64,000 bases of DNA from Inquilinus ginsengisoli_A (lineage in GTDB: Bacteria > Pseudomonadota > Alphaproteobacteria > DSM-16000 > Inquilinaceae), in assembly GCF_031453975.1 (NCBI RefSeq), contig NZ_JAVDPW010000001.1:780418-844417 (forward strand), read 5' to 3'. Shown one piece after another: positions 44,074 through 53,535 of the stretch. The position numbers were made by a program, and so were the translations under genes. The notes beneath the pieces are model-generated. The model saw only the letters and a program-made list of their open reading frames with translations, was not told the origin of the DNA and did no database searches. The number at the start of each line of letters is the position of its first letter. Position 1 is the first letter of the stretch.

Positions 44074-45351
44074 ATGAACTGGATCGTCACCTGCCTCCTC
44101 GTCGCACTTGTCGTCTGGATGCTGCTCGCCGCGGGGACGCGTCCGGGCAAGATCTACGAATACCCGTTCCTGGCCGCGACGATGACGTTCTCGTTCATCC
44201 TGCCGCAGCTGCCGGGGCTGGCGAACGACCCTTTCCTGCCGCCGGGTTCGTATCAGACCACCATCATCTTCACGATCATGTGCATCGCCATGTGCCGGGT
44301 GGGATGGATGCCCAACCGGCCGGTGATGCGATCCTTCCAGTGGCGTTTCAGCGAGAAGCGGTTACTGGTCGTCGCGGGACTTTTGTCGGCAGTCGGCGCC
44401 TATTTCTACCACAAGCTCGCCGAGATTCCGATCGACGAAGCTGTGTACACCATGTTCTCCGGCGGGAACGTGGTGCTGTTCTTCTTCTCCAAGCTTCTGC
44501 GCTACGGCCTCTGTATCGCGCTGCTCTGCTTTTGCTTCCGGCCATCCTGGCCGGCGCTGATCATCGTCATGGTCGACACCATGTTCTACCTCGACCGCAT
44601 CATCATGACCGGCAAGCGCAGCGAGACGACACAGCTGGTCCTGATGTTCGCCATGGCGGTCTGGTTCTATCGGCGCCGGTCCATTCCGCACATCCTGTTC
44701 CTGAGCTGGATCGTTGTGGGCACCGTGCTGGCGAGCGCGACGCACGACTATCGTGAGATGAGCCGTAAGACCAACGACAACCCGACCTTGTCGAGCCTGT
44801 CCGAGATATCACCGATCGCGAAATTCGAGCAGATGCTGTCCAAGGGCGGCCCGGAAGTGCGGAACGCCATCCTGCGGATCAACGCCATGGAGCGGAACAC
44901 TGCGTTCGATTTCGGCACGATCCATTGGGACACCTTGGTCTGGAACTATGTCCCGCAGCAGTTGGTCGGCCCCGCGCTGAAGGAATCGCTGTATATCGGC
45001 ATGGAAGAGGAGCAGATCGACCGTGGCTACGACCGGCCGACCGGCACGTCCGAGACTGGAATGACCGACGCCTTCGCGTCGTTCTGGTGGTTCGGTTCGA
45101 TTAAGTTCTTTCTCCTCGCTTATTTCATGAGCCGCCTCTACGGCGCCGCCATGGCCGGCTACGCCGCGCCGCAGATGTTCTACATGCTGCTGGCGGTGCC
45201 TGCGATGAACTCGATCTCGCATTACACCCAATGGGTCCTGTCGGAATGGGTCCATGTCGCGGCATTCCTCATCCCGTGCCTGCTCTACGCCCGGATCCGC
45301 GCGCCATCCGCGCAGCCTGCGGCCGTCGCCGCGATCGTGAGAGCATCATGA
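44074..45351 (+). CDS. Predicted Wzy-like O-antigen/polysaccharide polymerase
   Basis: 425 aa with about 11 hydrophobic helices and one large non-membrane loop (about 228-340: THDYREMSRK...MEEEQIDRGYDRPTG), the shape of Wzy polymerases. Wzy proteins are too diverse for a motif-based call. Function is inferred from topology, absence of other features, and placement between the initiating-transferase and acyltransferase genes, in a locus with Wzx and Wzz-like genes. Confidence 0.7.
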   Translation: MNWIVTCLLVALVVWMLLAAGTRPGKIYEYPFLAATMTFSFILPQLPGLANDPFLPPGSYQTTIIFTIMCIAMCRVGWMPNRPVMRSFQWRFSEKRLLVVAGLLSAVGAYFYHKLAEIPIDEAVYTMFSGGNVVLFFFSKLLRYGLCIALLCFCFRPSWPALIIVMVDTMFYLDRIIMTGKRSETTQLVLMFAMAVWFYRRRSIPHILFLSWIVVGTVLASATHDYREMSRKTNDNPTLSSLSEISPIAKFEQMLSKGGPEVRNAILRINAMERNTAFDFGTIHWDTLVWNYVPQQLVGPALKESLYIGMEEEQIDRGYDRPTGTSETGMTDAFASFWWFGSIKFFLLAYFMSRLYGAAMAGYAAPQMFYMLLAVPAMNSISHYTQWVLSEWVHVAAFLIPCLLYARIRAPSAQPAAVAAIVRAS

Positions 45352-45959
45352 AAAGCCTCGAGACATCGCAGCTGGAGCCGCTGCTCGGCGGCCCGACGTT
45401 CGCCTTGAGCGATCGGCTGCGACGCTTCGCCTGGTCGATCTGCTGGAGCCTTCTGGGCGCCTGGACGCCGCGGCCGTTCCACAGATGGCGGCGCCTGGTG
45501 CTGCTGGCCTTCGGGGCGCGGATCGATCCGACCGCACGGGTTTACGGCCAGACATCGATCTGGTGGCCGCCACATCTCATAGTGGGGCGGCATGCCGTCA
45601 TCGCCCCGCGGGTGATCTGCTACAATGTGGCCCCGGTCACGATCGGCGACTTCGCCATTGTGTCTCAGGGCGCACATCTGTGCACCGGCACACACGACGT
45701 CGACGATCCGCGGTTTCCGCTGCGCGCGCGGTCGATCACCATCAGTCCCCAGGCCTGGGTGGCGGCCGAGGCCTTCGTCGGCCCCGGCGTGACTGTCGGT
45801 GAGGGCGCTGTGCTCGGGGCACGGGGCGTTGCCTTCCGGGACCTCGATCCCTGGACGATCCATGCCGGCAATCCCATCCGCCTCATCCGATCCCGGATGC
45901 GGTTTGCGCCGCCGGAGCGGCGTCGCAGCGGCCCGTCCCGGCCACGCGCCGGATCCTGA
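45348..45959 (+). CDS. Hexapeptide acyltransferase (WcaF-like)
   Basis: 203 aa; the ATG overlaps the upstream stop (ATGA). A left-handed beta-helix of hexapeptide repeats (VGRHAVIAP, IGDFAIVSQ, VGPGVTVGEGAVLGA) follows an N-terminal WSLLGAWTPRPFH region typical of putative colanic-acid acetyltransferases. The GTHDVDDPRFPL segment contains the catalytic His. It probably O-acetylates a sugar of the polymer, using acetyl-CoA. Confidence 0.88.
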   Translation: MKSLETSQLEPLLGGPTFALSDRLRRFAWSICWSLLGAWTPRPFHRWRRLVLLAFGARIDPTARVYGQTSIWWPPHLIVGRHAVIAPRVICYNVAPVTIGDFAIVSQGAHLCTGTHDVDDPRFPLRARSITISPQAWVAAEAFVGPGVTVGEGAVLGARGVAFRDLDPWTIHAGNPIRLIRSRMRFAPPERRRSGPSRPRAGS

Positions 45960-45982
45960 ACCCAACCGTCGGCGAGGGCACC

Positions 45983-46552
45983 GTGCCGAACCTCTGGCAG
46001 ACACTGGCGGACGATCTCGAGGCCAATACGGGCAGGAGAGGGTGGCTGCGCGGCGTACTGGCCTATCTCTACCATCCGGGCTTCTTCGCGATCGCAAATC
46101 ATCGCATCTGCCACTGCCTGGTGAAGCTGGGGCGGACGGGGCGCGCGGCCGGAGCCATCCTGAACCGGCTGAGCATCTTCCTGACCCATTGTTATATCGA
46201 GCCCAGCGCGACGATCGGGCCGGGGCTCAGCCTGCCGCACGCGGTCGGGATTGTGATCGGGCACGGCGTCCGGGTCGGGAGCCGTGTGGTCCTTTACCAG
46301 AATGTCACTCTCGGGGCCGGAAAGCCGAATGGCAGCTCGTATCCGGTCATCGAGGACCAGGTCGTCATCTGCACCAACGCGGTCGTCATCGGCGACGTCA
46401 CGATCGGCCGCGGCGCGTTGATCGGGGCCTTGTCGCTGGTGCGGTCCGACATCCCGGCCGGGTGCGTCGCCGCTGGCAACCCGGCGCGCGTGCTGCCATG
46501 CGGATCTGTCCTCTCCCGTGGCGAAGCGGTGCGCAGGGGGCTTCGGGCATGA
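45983..46552 (+). CDS. Serine-acetyltransferase-like hexapeptide acyltransferase
   Basis: 189 aa from a GTG at 45983. After a short helical N-terminus (FAIANHRICHCL) comes the hexapeptide beta-helix with the CysE-type active-site region LPHAVGIVIGHGVRVGS and VTLGAGKPNG. Proteins of this size in glycan loci acetylate sugars rather than serine. It lies 23 bases after the WcaF-like gene. Confidence 0.85.
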   Translation: MPNLWQTLADDLEANTGRRGWLRGVLAYLYHPGFFAIANHRICHCLVKLGRTGRAAGAILNRLSIFLTHCYIEPSATIGPGLSLPHAVGIVIGHGVRVGSRVVLYQNVTLGAGKPNGSSYPVIEDQVVICTNAVVIGDVTIGRGALIGALSLVRSDIPAGCVAAGNPARVLPCGSVLSRGEAVRRGLRA

Positions 46553-46643
46553 AGAGTTGAGCCGGGCGGCATGACGGCTTGGCTCGCGCCGCTGCCGTCA
46601 GTTGCCGGCCCCAGGGCGTGTCGTCAAAGCAGGGGTGTCTTGA

Positions 46644-47774
46644 ATGCGGTATTTTATAACCGGCACGGCCGGCTTCATCGGCTTCCACCTGGCCCGCCTG
46701 CTGCTCGCCGGGGGCGCTTTCGTCTTCGGCTATGACGGGATGACTCCCTATTACGATGTGAGCCTGAAGGAGCGGCGCCACGCCATCCTGGCCGAGAGTC
46801 CCCGGTTCCAGCCCGTGATCGGCCTGCTCGAGGATGCCGGTCGGCTCCGTCAGGCGGCCCGCGAGGCGGAGCCGGATGTGGTCATCCATCTGGCGGCGCA
46901 GGCCGGCGTCCGTTACAGCCTGGAGAATCCGAGAGCATACATCGATTCCAACCTCATCGGTTCTTTCAACCTGCTGGAAGTGGTGCGGGAACTCCAGATC
47001 CGGCATCTGATCGTAGCCTCCACCAGCTCGGTCTATGGCGCGAACGCGAAGATCCCGTTCACCGAGGCTGATGCTACCGACGAGCCGATGACGCTCTATG
47101 CCGCCTCCAAGAAGGCGGGGGAGGCCATGGCACATGCCTATTCGCACCTCCATGACATTCCGACCACCGTCGTGCGCTTCTTCACGGTCTACGGCCCCTG
47201 GGGGCGACCGGACATGGCGCTGTTCAAGTTCGTTTCAGCGGCCATGAAGGGAGAGGCGATCGACGTCTATGGCGAGGGCCAGATGGAGCGGGACTTCACC
47301 TATGTCGACGATCTCGTCGAAGCCCTGGCCCGCCTCGCCGACGTGGTGCCGGTAAAGGGAAGGCCCGTGGTCTTCGAGGGAGGCAGAGACAGCCTCTCGG
47401 CGGTCGCGCCGTTCCGGATCGTCAATATCGGTGGTGGGGCTCCGGTGGGGCTGCTGCCCTTCATCAACACGATCGAGCGTCACCTCGGAGGCCGCTTGGT
47501 CCGGCGCATGCTGCCAATGCAGCCGGGGGACGTCCCGAAGACCTTCGCCGCGCCCAATCTGCTCGAGGCGCTGACCGGCTACATCCCGCAAACCCGGGTG
47601 GACGCCGGCGTCAGCGCCTTCATCGACTGGTACCGAGAGTATCACGGAGGGCTGGAAGCAGTGCCGAAGAGCACGAAGGCTCGCCGTCGCCAGCCGACCA
47701 GGCGGTCGCTTCGTAAGCCTAGGGCACCGGTCTTGATATCGGTTGCGGCCGCGGTCGACACTGACGCGGCCTGA
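46644..47774 (+). CDS. UDP-glucuronate 4-epimerase
   Basis: 376 aa. NAD motif GTAGFIGFH, the YYDVSLKERR insertion characteristic of UDP-glucuronate epimerases, catalytic STSSVYG and YAASKKAGE (Tyr-x3-Lys), and TVYGPWGRPDMA. It converts UDP-glucuronate to UDP-galacturonate for an acidic sugar in the polymer. The C-terminal 40 residues are basic and low in complexity. The start GGGGTG at 46631 gives a modest ribosome site. Confidence 0.88.
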   Translation: MRYFITGTAGFIGFHLARLLLAGGAFVFGYDGMTPYYDVSLKERRHAILAESPRFQPVIGLLEDAGRLRQAAREAEPDVVIHLAAQAGVRYSLENPRAYIDSNLIGSFNLLEVVRELQIRHLIVASTSSVYGANAKIPFTEADATDEPMTLYAASKKAGEAMAHAYSHLHDIPTTVVRFFTVYGPWGRPDMALFKFVSAAMKGEAIDVYGEGQMERDFTYVDDLVEALARLADVVPVKGRPVVFEGGRDSLSAVAPFRIVNIGGGAPVGLLPFINTIERHLGGRLVRRMLPMQPGDVPKTFAAPNLLEALTGYIPQTRVDAGVSAFIDWYREYHGGLEAVPKSTKARRRQPTRRSLRKPRAPVLISVAAAVDTDAA

Positions 47775-47781
47775 GGGCCGG

Positions 47782-47808
47782 TGTCCCGCCGGCGACGCTG
47801 GCGGGACA
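47782..47808. terminator. Hairpin between convergent genes
   Basis: TGTCCCGCCGGC, loop GAC, GCTGGCGGGACA: 12 pairs with one G-T wobble. It begins eight bases after the UDP-glucuronate epimerase stop, and the facing glycosyltransferase gene ends at 47861; it can serve both directions. Confidence 0.6.
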
Positions 47809-47860
47809 TCGGCGTGCGCCCGGCAGCGCACGCCTTGTCATCCGCGAAGGCCCGGACAGG

Positions 47861-49102
47861 TCAGCCGGCGTCGACGATCTCCGGCTGCGCCTGAAGGCCG
47901 AGCAGCCAGCGATAGACATCCTCGAACTGTGATGCGACCACCGGCCAGGAGAATCGGCTCGCGACCAGGGCCCGTCCGCGCGCCCCCATCGCCTTGCGTT
48001 CGTCGTCGGTCATGCCCATCAGCCGCCGAAGCCCATCCGCGATCGCCGGCTCGTTCGGATCGATGGAGAGCGCGGCCCCGTGCTCAAAGCCTTCCGGCAG
48101 GTTGCACTGTGGGGTGAGGAGCGACGGCAGGCCGTGAGCCCACGCTTCCAGCGCCGCGTTCGGCATGCCTTCGCTGAAGGACGGCAGTATGAACGCATCG
48201 GCCGAGGCTAGGGTTGTCACCTTGTCCTCACCATAGAGCGGGCCGATAAAATGGACCGACTCGCCGACTCCGAGGGCCGAAGCCAGTGCCTGGAGCTCCG
48301 CGCAATAGGCTTCGGAGCCGGGGCCGACGAAAACGAGATGCCAGGGCGATTCCGACCGAGCTGCAGGGTCGAGAGTGGCCCAGGCCCGGATGAGCGGGGC
48401 CGGCCCCTTCTTGGGCGTCAGCCGGCCAAGATACAGCAGGATACGCGCATCCGCGGGCAGACGCGTCCTCCATTCAGATCGGAGCAGGGCTTGGTCAGGC
48501 AGCACGGCGCCATTCGGAACGCGGCAGATGGGTGCCGTCAGCCCAAGGGCCCGGATCGACTGAGCTTCCGATTCACACAGCGCGTGCAGGCAGGATGCCC
48601 CTCGCAGATGCGTGTCCTCGTACATGCGCATCGCGATCCGCTTCTTCCAGCCGCGGTTTGCCAAAGCCCAGGGATCGAGCATTCCGTGGGGGCTGACCAG
48701 GTAGGGCTTGCGGGTGCGCGCGGCCCATTGCTTCGCCACGATGGACGTGTACATCCATAGCCCGTGAACATGCAGCAGATCCGCATCGCTCTCGCGCAGC
48801 GCGGCCTGCAGGCTCCGGGAATAGCCGAAGCTGCGGGGACCCCGGACAGGCGACAGATGGATCGGAACGTCTCCCCACCCCTGTCGATCGGAGCCGGCGT
48901 CGCGCTCGAGCGCGAACACCTCGAGCGAGATCGCCTGTGACCGCCGCGTGGCCTCGCACAGCAGCCTGAGGGCTGTGGGTGGCCCGCCATCGGACAGGCA
49001 AACCGTCGGCATCAGATGGGCGATCTTGATCCGGCGCGAGGCCCGGTTGTGGCGCATGGTGGCGGATCGATCGGACTGGAGCTGGACGCGGTGCTGGAGC
49101 AT
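47861..49102 (-). CDS. Glycosyltransferase family 4 (first of three on the minus strand)
   Basis: 413 aa. The ATG at 49102 is chosen: GAAGG lies six bases upstream, and it starts ten bases past the preceding gene's stop; an ATG at 49177 would overlap that gene by 65 bases. GT-B fold with KIAHLMPTVCLSDGGPP, ILLYLGRLTPKKG and the donor motif PSFSEGMPNAALEAWAHG. It lies last of three minus-strand transferases (50354, 49113, 47861) arranged as one transcript. Confidence 0.9.
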   Translation of the reverse strand: MLQHRVQLQSDRSATMRHNRASRRIKIAHLMPTVCLSDGGPPTALRLLCEATRRSQAISLEVFALERDAGSDRQGWGDVPIHLSPVRGPRSFGYSRSLQAALRESDADLLHVHGLWMYTSIVAKQWAARTRKPYLVSPHGMLDPWALANRGWKKRIAMRMYEDTHLRGASCLHALCESEAQSIRALGLTAPICRVPNGAVLPDQALLRSEWRTRLPADARILLYLGRLTPKKGPAPLIRAWATLDPAARSESPWHLVFVGPGSEAYCAELQALASALGVGESVHFIGPLYGEDKVTTLASADAFILPSFSEGMPNAALEAWAHGLPSLLTPQCNLPEGFEHGAALSIDPNEPAIADGLRRLMGMTDDERKAMGARGRALVASRFSWPVVASQFEDVYRWLLGLQAQPEIVDAG

Positions 49103-49112
49103 GGGAAGCCTT

Positions 49113-50357
49113 CTAGAGAGCGCGGATGGTCGCTGCAGCGCGGGCCTGATCAAGTGCATCGCAGAGGCGGCGGCCATATGACGGCAAGTCGAAGTCCCGG
49201 GCCCGGAATCGGGCGTTGTGCGACATCTCGAAGAGCTGGGCGCGGTCGTCGTGCAACAGCCGGAGGGCGTTCGTGATGGCCCCGGCGTCGCGGATGGGGA
49301 CGATAAACCCGTCTATGCCGTCACGGACAACGCTGCCGGAATTGAGGGTAGTAACGACAGGCAGGCCAGCCGCCAGCGCCTCATAAATCACCGTAGCCGA
49401 TCCCTCACACAGCGACGGCAGCAGGAAGACGTCGGCCCAGGCATATTGGGCGATGATCTCCAGCCGCGGGATGGGGCCGGTGAATTCGGCGACCCCGTCC
49501 AGGCCGGCGTGGGCCGCCGCCGGGGCTTTCCCGGATCCGACCATGCGAAAGACGGCTTGTCCCCGCATCTGCCTGGCCGCCTCCAGGATGTAGGGCGATC
49601 CTTTGCGAAGTCCCACCGTGCCAATGGTGAGGACCCGTAGCGGACCCTGCTGCCGATTGCGCACCGGGATCTGGAACCGCGTGTCGACGCCATAGGGAAC
49701 GACGATGCAGCGATGGGCCGGACCGCCGCTGTCCGCCACCGTCTGCCGGACGAACTCGGACGGGCAGACGATCATGTCGGCCTCGGCCCACTCCGCCTTC
49801 TCGCGAGTGCCGAAGGCTTCCGCAGACGCCGTTGGCATGGCGGGTCTCTCCCAGTCCGGGAACCGCTCCTGCTCCTCCCACGCCAGGCGGTCGACGGTCT
49901 CCCGCGCGGCGATATTCTGCTCGACCGCCGTCCACAGGCCTCGGGACCGGGCCGCCTGGAGCTGCTCCAGGCACTCGCGGACGAAGCCGTAGAAACCGGT
50001 GGCCTCGCCGAAGCCATGGCGGACGACAAGCTCGGACAGGCGCCTCCCCGCATCCAGCGCCGCTTCCATCTCGTCGGAAGCCCCGTTGGCGCGCATGCGC
50101 CGCAGCGCATAGGACAAGCCGAGATTGGTGAAGCAGGTCATTCGCTGCGGCGGAATGCCCGATGGCTTTCGCCCGACGAGCCGTCGGACCCCTCGGGGCA
50201 GGAACCGAGGCGGAACATGTCCGGCGAGCCGGGGCCATCCTCTGATGGCGCAGATATCGGTGTAGAAATGCTCAAGCGCGCCATGCGCGTTCAGGATGCG
50301 TGGCACCGCATAGTCCATGCGGGCACCAAGCTGGCTGACGACCACTTGTTCCTTCAC
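49113..50357 (-). CDS. Glycosyltransferase family 4
   Basis: 414 aa from a GTG (50357) that overlaps the upstream stop (GTGA), behind AGGAG. It has an N-terminal domain with GALEHFYTDICA, and the donor domain with VLTIGTVGLRKGSPYI and the EX7E-type motif PSLCEGSATVIYEALAAG. Cytoplasmic, attached to lipid-linked intermediates. Confidence 0.9.
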   Translation of the reverse strand: MKEQVVVSQLGARMDYAVPRILNAHGALEHFYTDICAIRGWPRLAGHVPPRFLPRGVRRLVGRKPSGIPPQRMTCFTNLGLSYALRRMRANGASDEMEAALDAGRRLSELVVRHGFGEATGFYGFVRECLEQLQAARSRGLWTAVEQNIAARETVDRLAWEEQERFPDWERPAMPTASAEAFGTREKAEWAEADMIVCPSEFVRQTVADSGGPAHRCIVVPYGVDTRFQIPVRNRQQGPLRVLTIGTVGLRKGSPYILEAARQMRGQAVFRMVGSGKAPAAAHAGLDGVAEFTGPIPRLEIIAQYAWADVFLLPSLCEGSATVIYEALAAGLPVVTTLNSGSVVRDGIDGFIVPIRDAGAITNALRLLHDDRAQLFEMSHNARFRARDFDLPSYGRRLCDALDQARAAATIRAL

Positions 50358-51628
50358 GGCCGGCTCCTCTCGTCTGCGGGAGCCTCGGCCTGCGGGAGCG
50401 CGCCGCCGACAGCGGCCAACGGCATGAACCGCGACAGGAGCTTGGTCCAGGCTGAGCATCCGCGGTCTTCGGTGTAATCGATCTCGAACAGGCGCCGGGC
50501 ATTGGTCGAGAGGCGGTCGAGTTGCTCGGGCGATTCTCGCATGTCCAGGATATGGCAGGCGAGTGCTTCGCTGTCGCCGATGGCGACCGCATGACCGCAG
50601 TCGTGTTGTTCCAGGATACCCCCGATCTCGCCCTTCGGATCGCCGATGAAGAGAGTCGGCCGGCCGGCGGCCAGGATGCCGTAGAACTTGCTCGGGATGA
50701 CGAAGGGCTCGAGCGGAGGCAGAAGCGACACCAGGTGAGCATCGGCGACGCCGAGGCTTTCGGCCAGGAACTCGCGCGGCTGCAGCGGCTTCAGGATGAT
50801 ATTGTCAAGCCGCTGCGCCCGGATCTCGGCTTCGATGGCTGCTCGCTGGTGCCCCCCGCCGATGAACAGGAAACGGATGTCGTCGCGGTGCTTCAGCCGT
50901 GCCGCGGCGCCCAGGATAGTATCGAATTCGTGAGCCCGTCCGAAATTGCCGGAATAGCCGACGACGAAAGCTTCACCCAGCCCCCACTCCCGACGAAGCC
51001 GGTTCCGGCTCCGAGGGATCGGCTGGATGGCGGCACCGTCCGACCAGTGGTGGACAACGGCGAGGCGCTCTTTGGGGATCCGGCGGTGCTCAAGAAACTG
51101 GGCCATCTGATCGATCGGAGCGACATTCCACAAGGCCCCGCGAAGCGACCAGTCGCGCGCGGCCAGCGCCAGCCGGGCGGCCGAGCCCTTCCTGACGACG
51201 GACAGCTCCAGCGCGACCTCGGGAAACAGGTCGTGAAGCCAGTTCACCATCTGGGCCCGCTTCAGCCTGAGGGGCAGGGCCAGGGTGACGGACAGCAGCG
51301 GCGGGTCGGTGCAGACCACGCAGACATCCCCCGCTTCCACGTTCCAGAGCACCCATAGCATCGCGCTGAGATGGAAGGTGATGTAGTCGAGCGCCCGGCC
51401 CCACAACCGGTCTCGGCCGAAGCCGGACGTCGGCATGCGGTGGATGGTGACGCCGTTCATCACCTCGCGGCCTGAAAGATGCCGGTCTCGGTTGTTGTGG
51501 AATTGCCTGCTGGCCAAGCCATGGACGGAAAACCCCCTCCGGGCGAGCGTGAAAGCAAGGCTGGACGTCATGCGGCTCGTCGCCGATTCATCCGGATATA
51601 AATAGCGGTTCGCCAGAATGATCTTCAT
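50354..51628 (-). CDS. Glycosyltransferase family 4 (WbuB-like)
   Basis: 424 aa. N-terminal ILANRYLYPDESATSRM and NWLHDLFPEV are typical of WbuB-like GT4 enzymes; donor part FVVGYSGNFGRAHEF and PSKFYGILAAGRPTLF. In E. coli WbuB transfers FucNAc; here fucose is available from gmd/fcl, but the donor is unknown. First gene of the three-gene minus-strand set. Confidence 0.88.
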   Translation of the reverse strand: MKIILANRYLYPDESATSRMTSSLAFTLARRGFSVHGLASRQFHNNRDRHLSGREVMNGVTIHRMPTSGFGRDRLWGRALDYITFHLSAMLWVLWNVEAGDVCVVCTDPPLLSVTLALPLRLKRAQMVNWLHDLFPEVALELSVVRKGSAARLALAARDWSLRGALWNVAPIDQMAQFLEHRRIPKERLAVVHHWSDGAAIQPIPRSRNRLRREWGLGEAFVVGYSGNFGRAHEFDTILGAAARLKHRDDIRFLFIGGGHQRAAIEAEIRAQRLDNIILKPLQPREFLAESLGVADAHLVSLLPPLEPFVIPSKFYGILAAGRPTLFIGDPKGEIGGILEQHDCGHAVAIGDSEALACHILDMRESPEQLDRLSTNARRLFEIDYTEDRGCSAWTKLLSRFMPLAAVGGALPQAEAPADERSRP

Positions 51629-52254
51629 CTCTCCGTCGCTCGCGGATCGTGGAGTGAATCGTCGGATTGCGAAACAATGATCGAGGTCGTCGACGAGACG
51701 CCGGCGACGGTGTCATCTCAGAAGGTGCAGGAGCGGCCCCCGTCGTTTGCGGAGGTATCGCGCTGATTCTATAGGCTGCTCGAACGTTATTTTGAGGAGA
51801 CGCTGCCGGACTCAACAAGGGAGGCAAAGGCGGTATCGCGGCGAACCTTCAGCCTCCTGCCGTCGTAGGGGCGTGCCGACGAGTACGGAATTTGCCGCCG
51901 GCAGGACTATCCGGATGGATGAGCCGACTTCCGTGGCTGATCGCTTTTAGCGGCCGACCCTATCCCTCTTTGTCAACCTCTTGCCTGTCTGTGCGGGAGC
52001 TATGCTGATTTGAACTACCCTGTTAGTGGCCGGCCCAATTCAAAGCTCGGATCTGAGAATACAGAACTTCGGGGCGCATAATATAGTAATGAACTAATAG
52101 GCTTGGAGCTTTTGCGACCTAATGGAGGCAGCAAGGGCGGAACAAGCCTTCTGACGCATCAGCGCTCTTCGCCTACACCCCACCACAAGTTTGGATGGCC
52201 TCTCGTCATGGATCAGCACGAAAACACCAGCCGCCGTGGCAACCCCAAAGGATC
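51629..52254. other. Divergent intergenic region
   Basis: About 625 bases between the three-gene minus operon and the aminotransferase. Relatively AT-rich around 52000-52110 (promoter region for both directions). No gene recognised. Confidence 0.45.
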
Positions 52255-53355
52255 ATGATTCCGTTCCTGGATCCGGCTGCGCAGCACCGCAGCATTGGGG
52301 CGGAGCTCGAGCGGGCGATGCTCGAGGTCATCAGAGGCGGCGACTATGCGGCGAATCCCGTCATCTCTGAATTCGAGGATGCCTTTGCTGCCTATTGCGG
52401 GGCGCGCGAGGCGATCGCCGTCAATGCCGGAGTCTCGGCGCTGCACCTGGCCCTCCTTGCGGCCGGCATCGGGCCGGGCGACGAGGTGGTGACGGTTCCG
52501 GCCGCCTTCGTCGCGGTGGTCGCGGCCATTCTCTATGCCGGGGCCAAGCCGATCCTCGTCGACGTTGATCCGCAGACCTGGACGATGGACCCCGCGGCGA
52601 TCGAGGCGGTACTGACCCCGGCGACCAAGGCTATCGTGCCGGTTCATCTGCATGGCCGCATCGCCGACATGGAGCGGATTCTGCCGATCGCACGGCGTCA
52701 TCGCCTGTGGGTGATCGAGGACGCATCGCAGGCGCACGGGGCGGAGCGCAACGGTTCTGCCGCGGGCACGTTCGGCGACATGGGATGCTTCAGCTTCTAT
52801 CCCGGCAAGAACCTGTGGGGCTGCGGGGATGGCGGTGCGGTCGTTACGGATCGGGCGGACCTCGCCGAGTCGATCCGATGCCTGCGGGACATGGGCCAGA
52901 TCAGCAGGCATAACCACGTCCGCCACGGCTTCAACTACCGCATGGACGCCATCCAGGCCGCATCCCTGGGCGTCAAGCTCCGCTATCTGGACGGATGGAT
53001 CCGCTCCCGGCGGCATGTGGCGTCATTCTACGATCGGGTGTTCGCCGGAGCCCCAATCCAGGCGCAGGCGCCACCCGTCGGTGGAGAGCACGCCTACCAG
53101 ATCTACGCCATCAGAATCGCCGAGCGGAATCTTGTGCGCGCGCGGCTGGCGCAGGCCGGCATCGGTTCCAGCATCCACTATCCGCTGCCCGTCCATCTCC
53201 AGCCGGCCTATGCGGGATTGGGCTATGGGCCCGGTCGGTTTCCCGTCTCCGAGGCCCTGTCGGCACAAACACTGTCGTTGCCGATCTATCCCGAATTGTC
53301 CGTCCCTGCGGTCGAGCGGATTGCCCAGACGGTGAACGAACTCAGCCGATCATGA
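52255..53355 (+). CDS. DegT/DnrJ/EryC1/StrS sugar aminotransferase
   Basis: 366 aa from the ATG at 52255 behind AAAGGA; an in-frame ATG at 52195 is less supported. PLP enzyme of the sugar-aminotransferase family: EDASQAHGA, the PLP Lys in SFYPGKNLWG, GDGGAVVT, and FNYRMDAIQAA. It transfers an amino group from glutamate to a keto NDP-sugar. With gmd directly downstream, GDP-4-keto-6-deoxy-mannose (a perosamine-type reaction) or another keto sugar is possible. Confidence 0.9.
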   Translation: MIPFLDPAAQHRSIGAELERAMLEVIRGGDYAANPVISEFEDAFAAYCGAREAIAVNAGVSALHLALLAAGIGPGDEVVTVPAAFVAVVAAILYAGAKPILVDVDPQTWTMDPAAIEAVLTPATKAIVPVHLHGRIADMERILPIARRHRLWVIEDASQAHGAERNGSAAGTFGDMGCFSFYPGKNLWGCGDGGAVVTDRADLAESIRCLRDMGQISRHNHVRHGFNYRMDAIQAASLGVKLRYLDGWIRSRRHVASFYDRVFAGAPIQAQAPPVGGEHAYQIYAIRIAERNLVRARLAQAGIGSSIHYPLPVHLQPAYAGLGYGPGRFPVSEALSAQTLSLPIYPELSVPAVERIAQTVNELSRS

Positions 53356-53399
53356 GGCGTTGTGGCCAGGATAGGACTCCGAAGGGGGAGCATCCAATG

Positions 53400-53535
53400 G
53401 AGGAGTAAGGTCATGCCCTGCATAGGTAGAGGTTTTCGCCTTTTGTATAGGATGCCGACCGGCGCCTAAAAATTTAAATTATAGATAAAATTGTCGACAG
53501 AAGCTTGCCCTCTTATAGGATATTTGGAGTGCATG
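53400..53535. promoter_or_regulatory. AT-rich leader of the gmd gene
   Basis: Strong dip in GC (AAAAATTTAAATTATAGATA), with a GGAG at 53526-53529 giving the ribosome site. Likely promoter region of gmd-fcl. Confidence 0.45.
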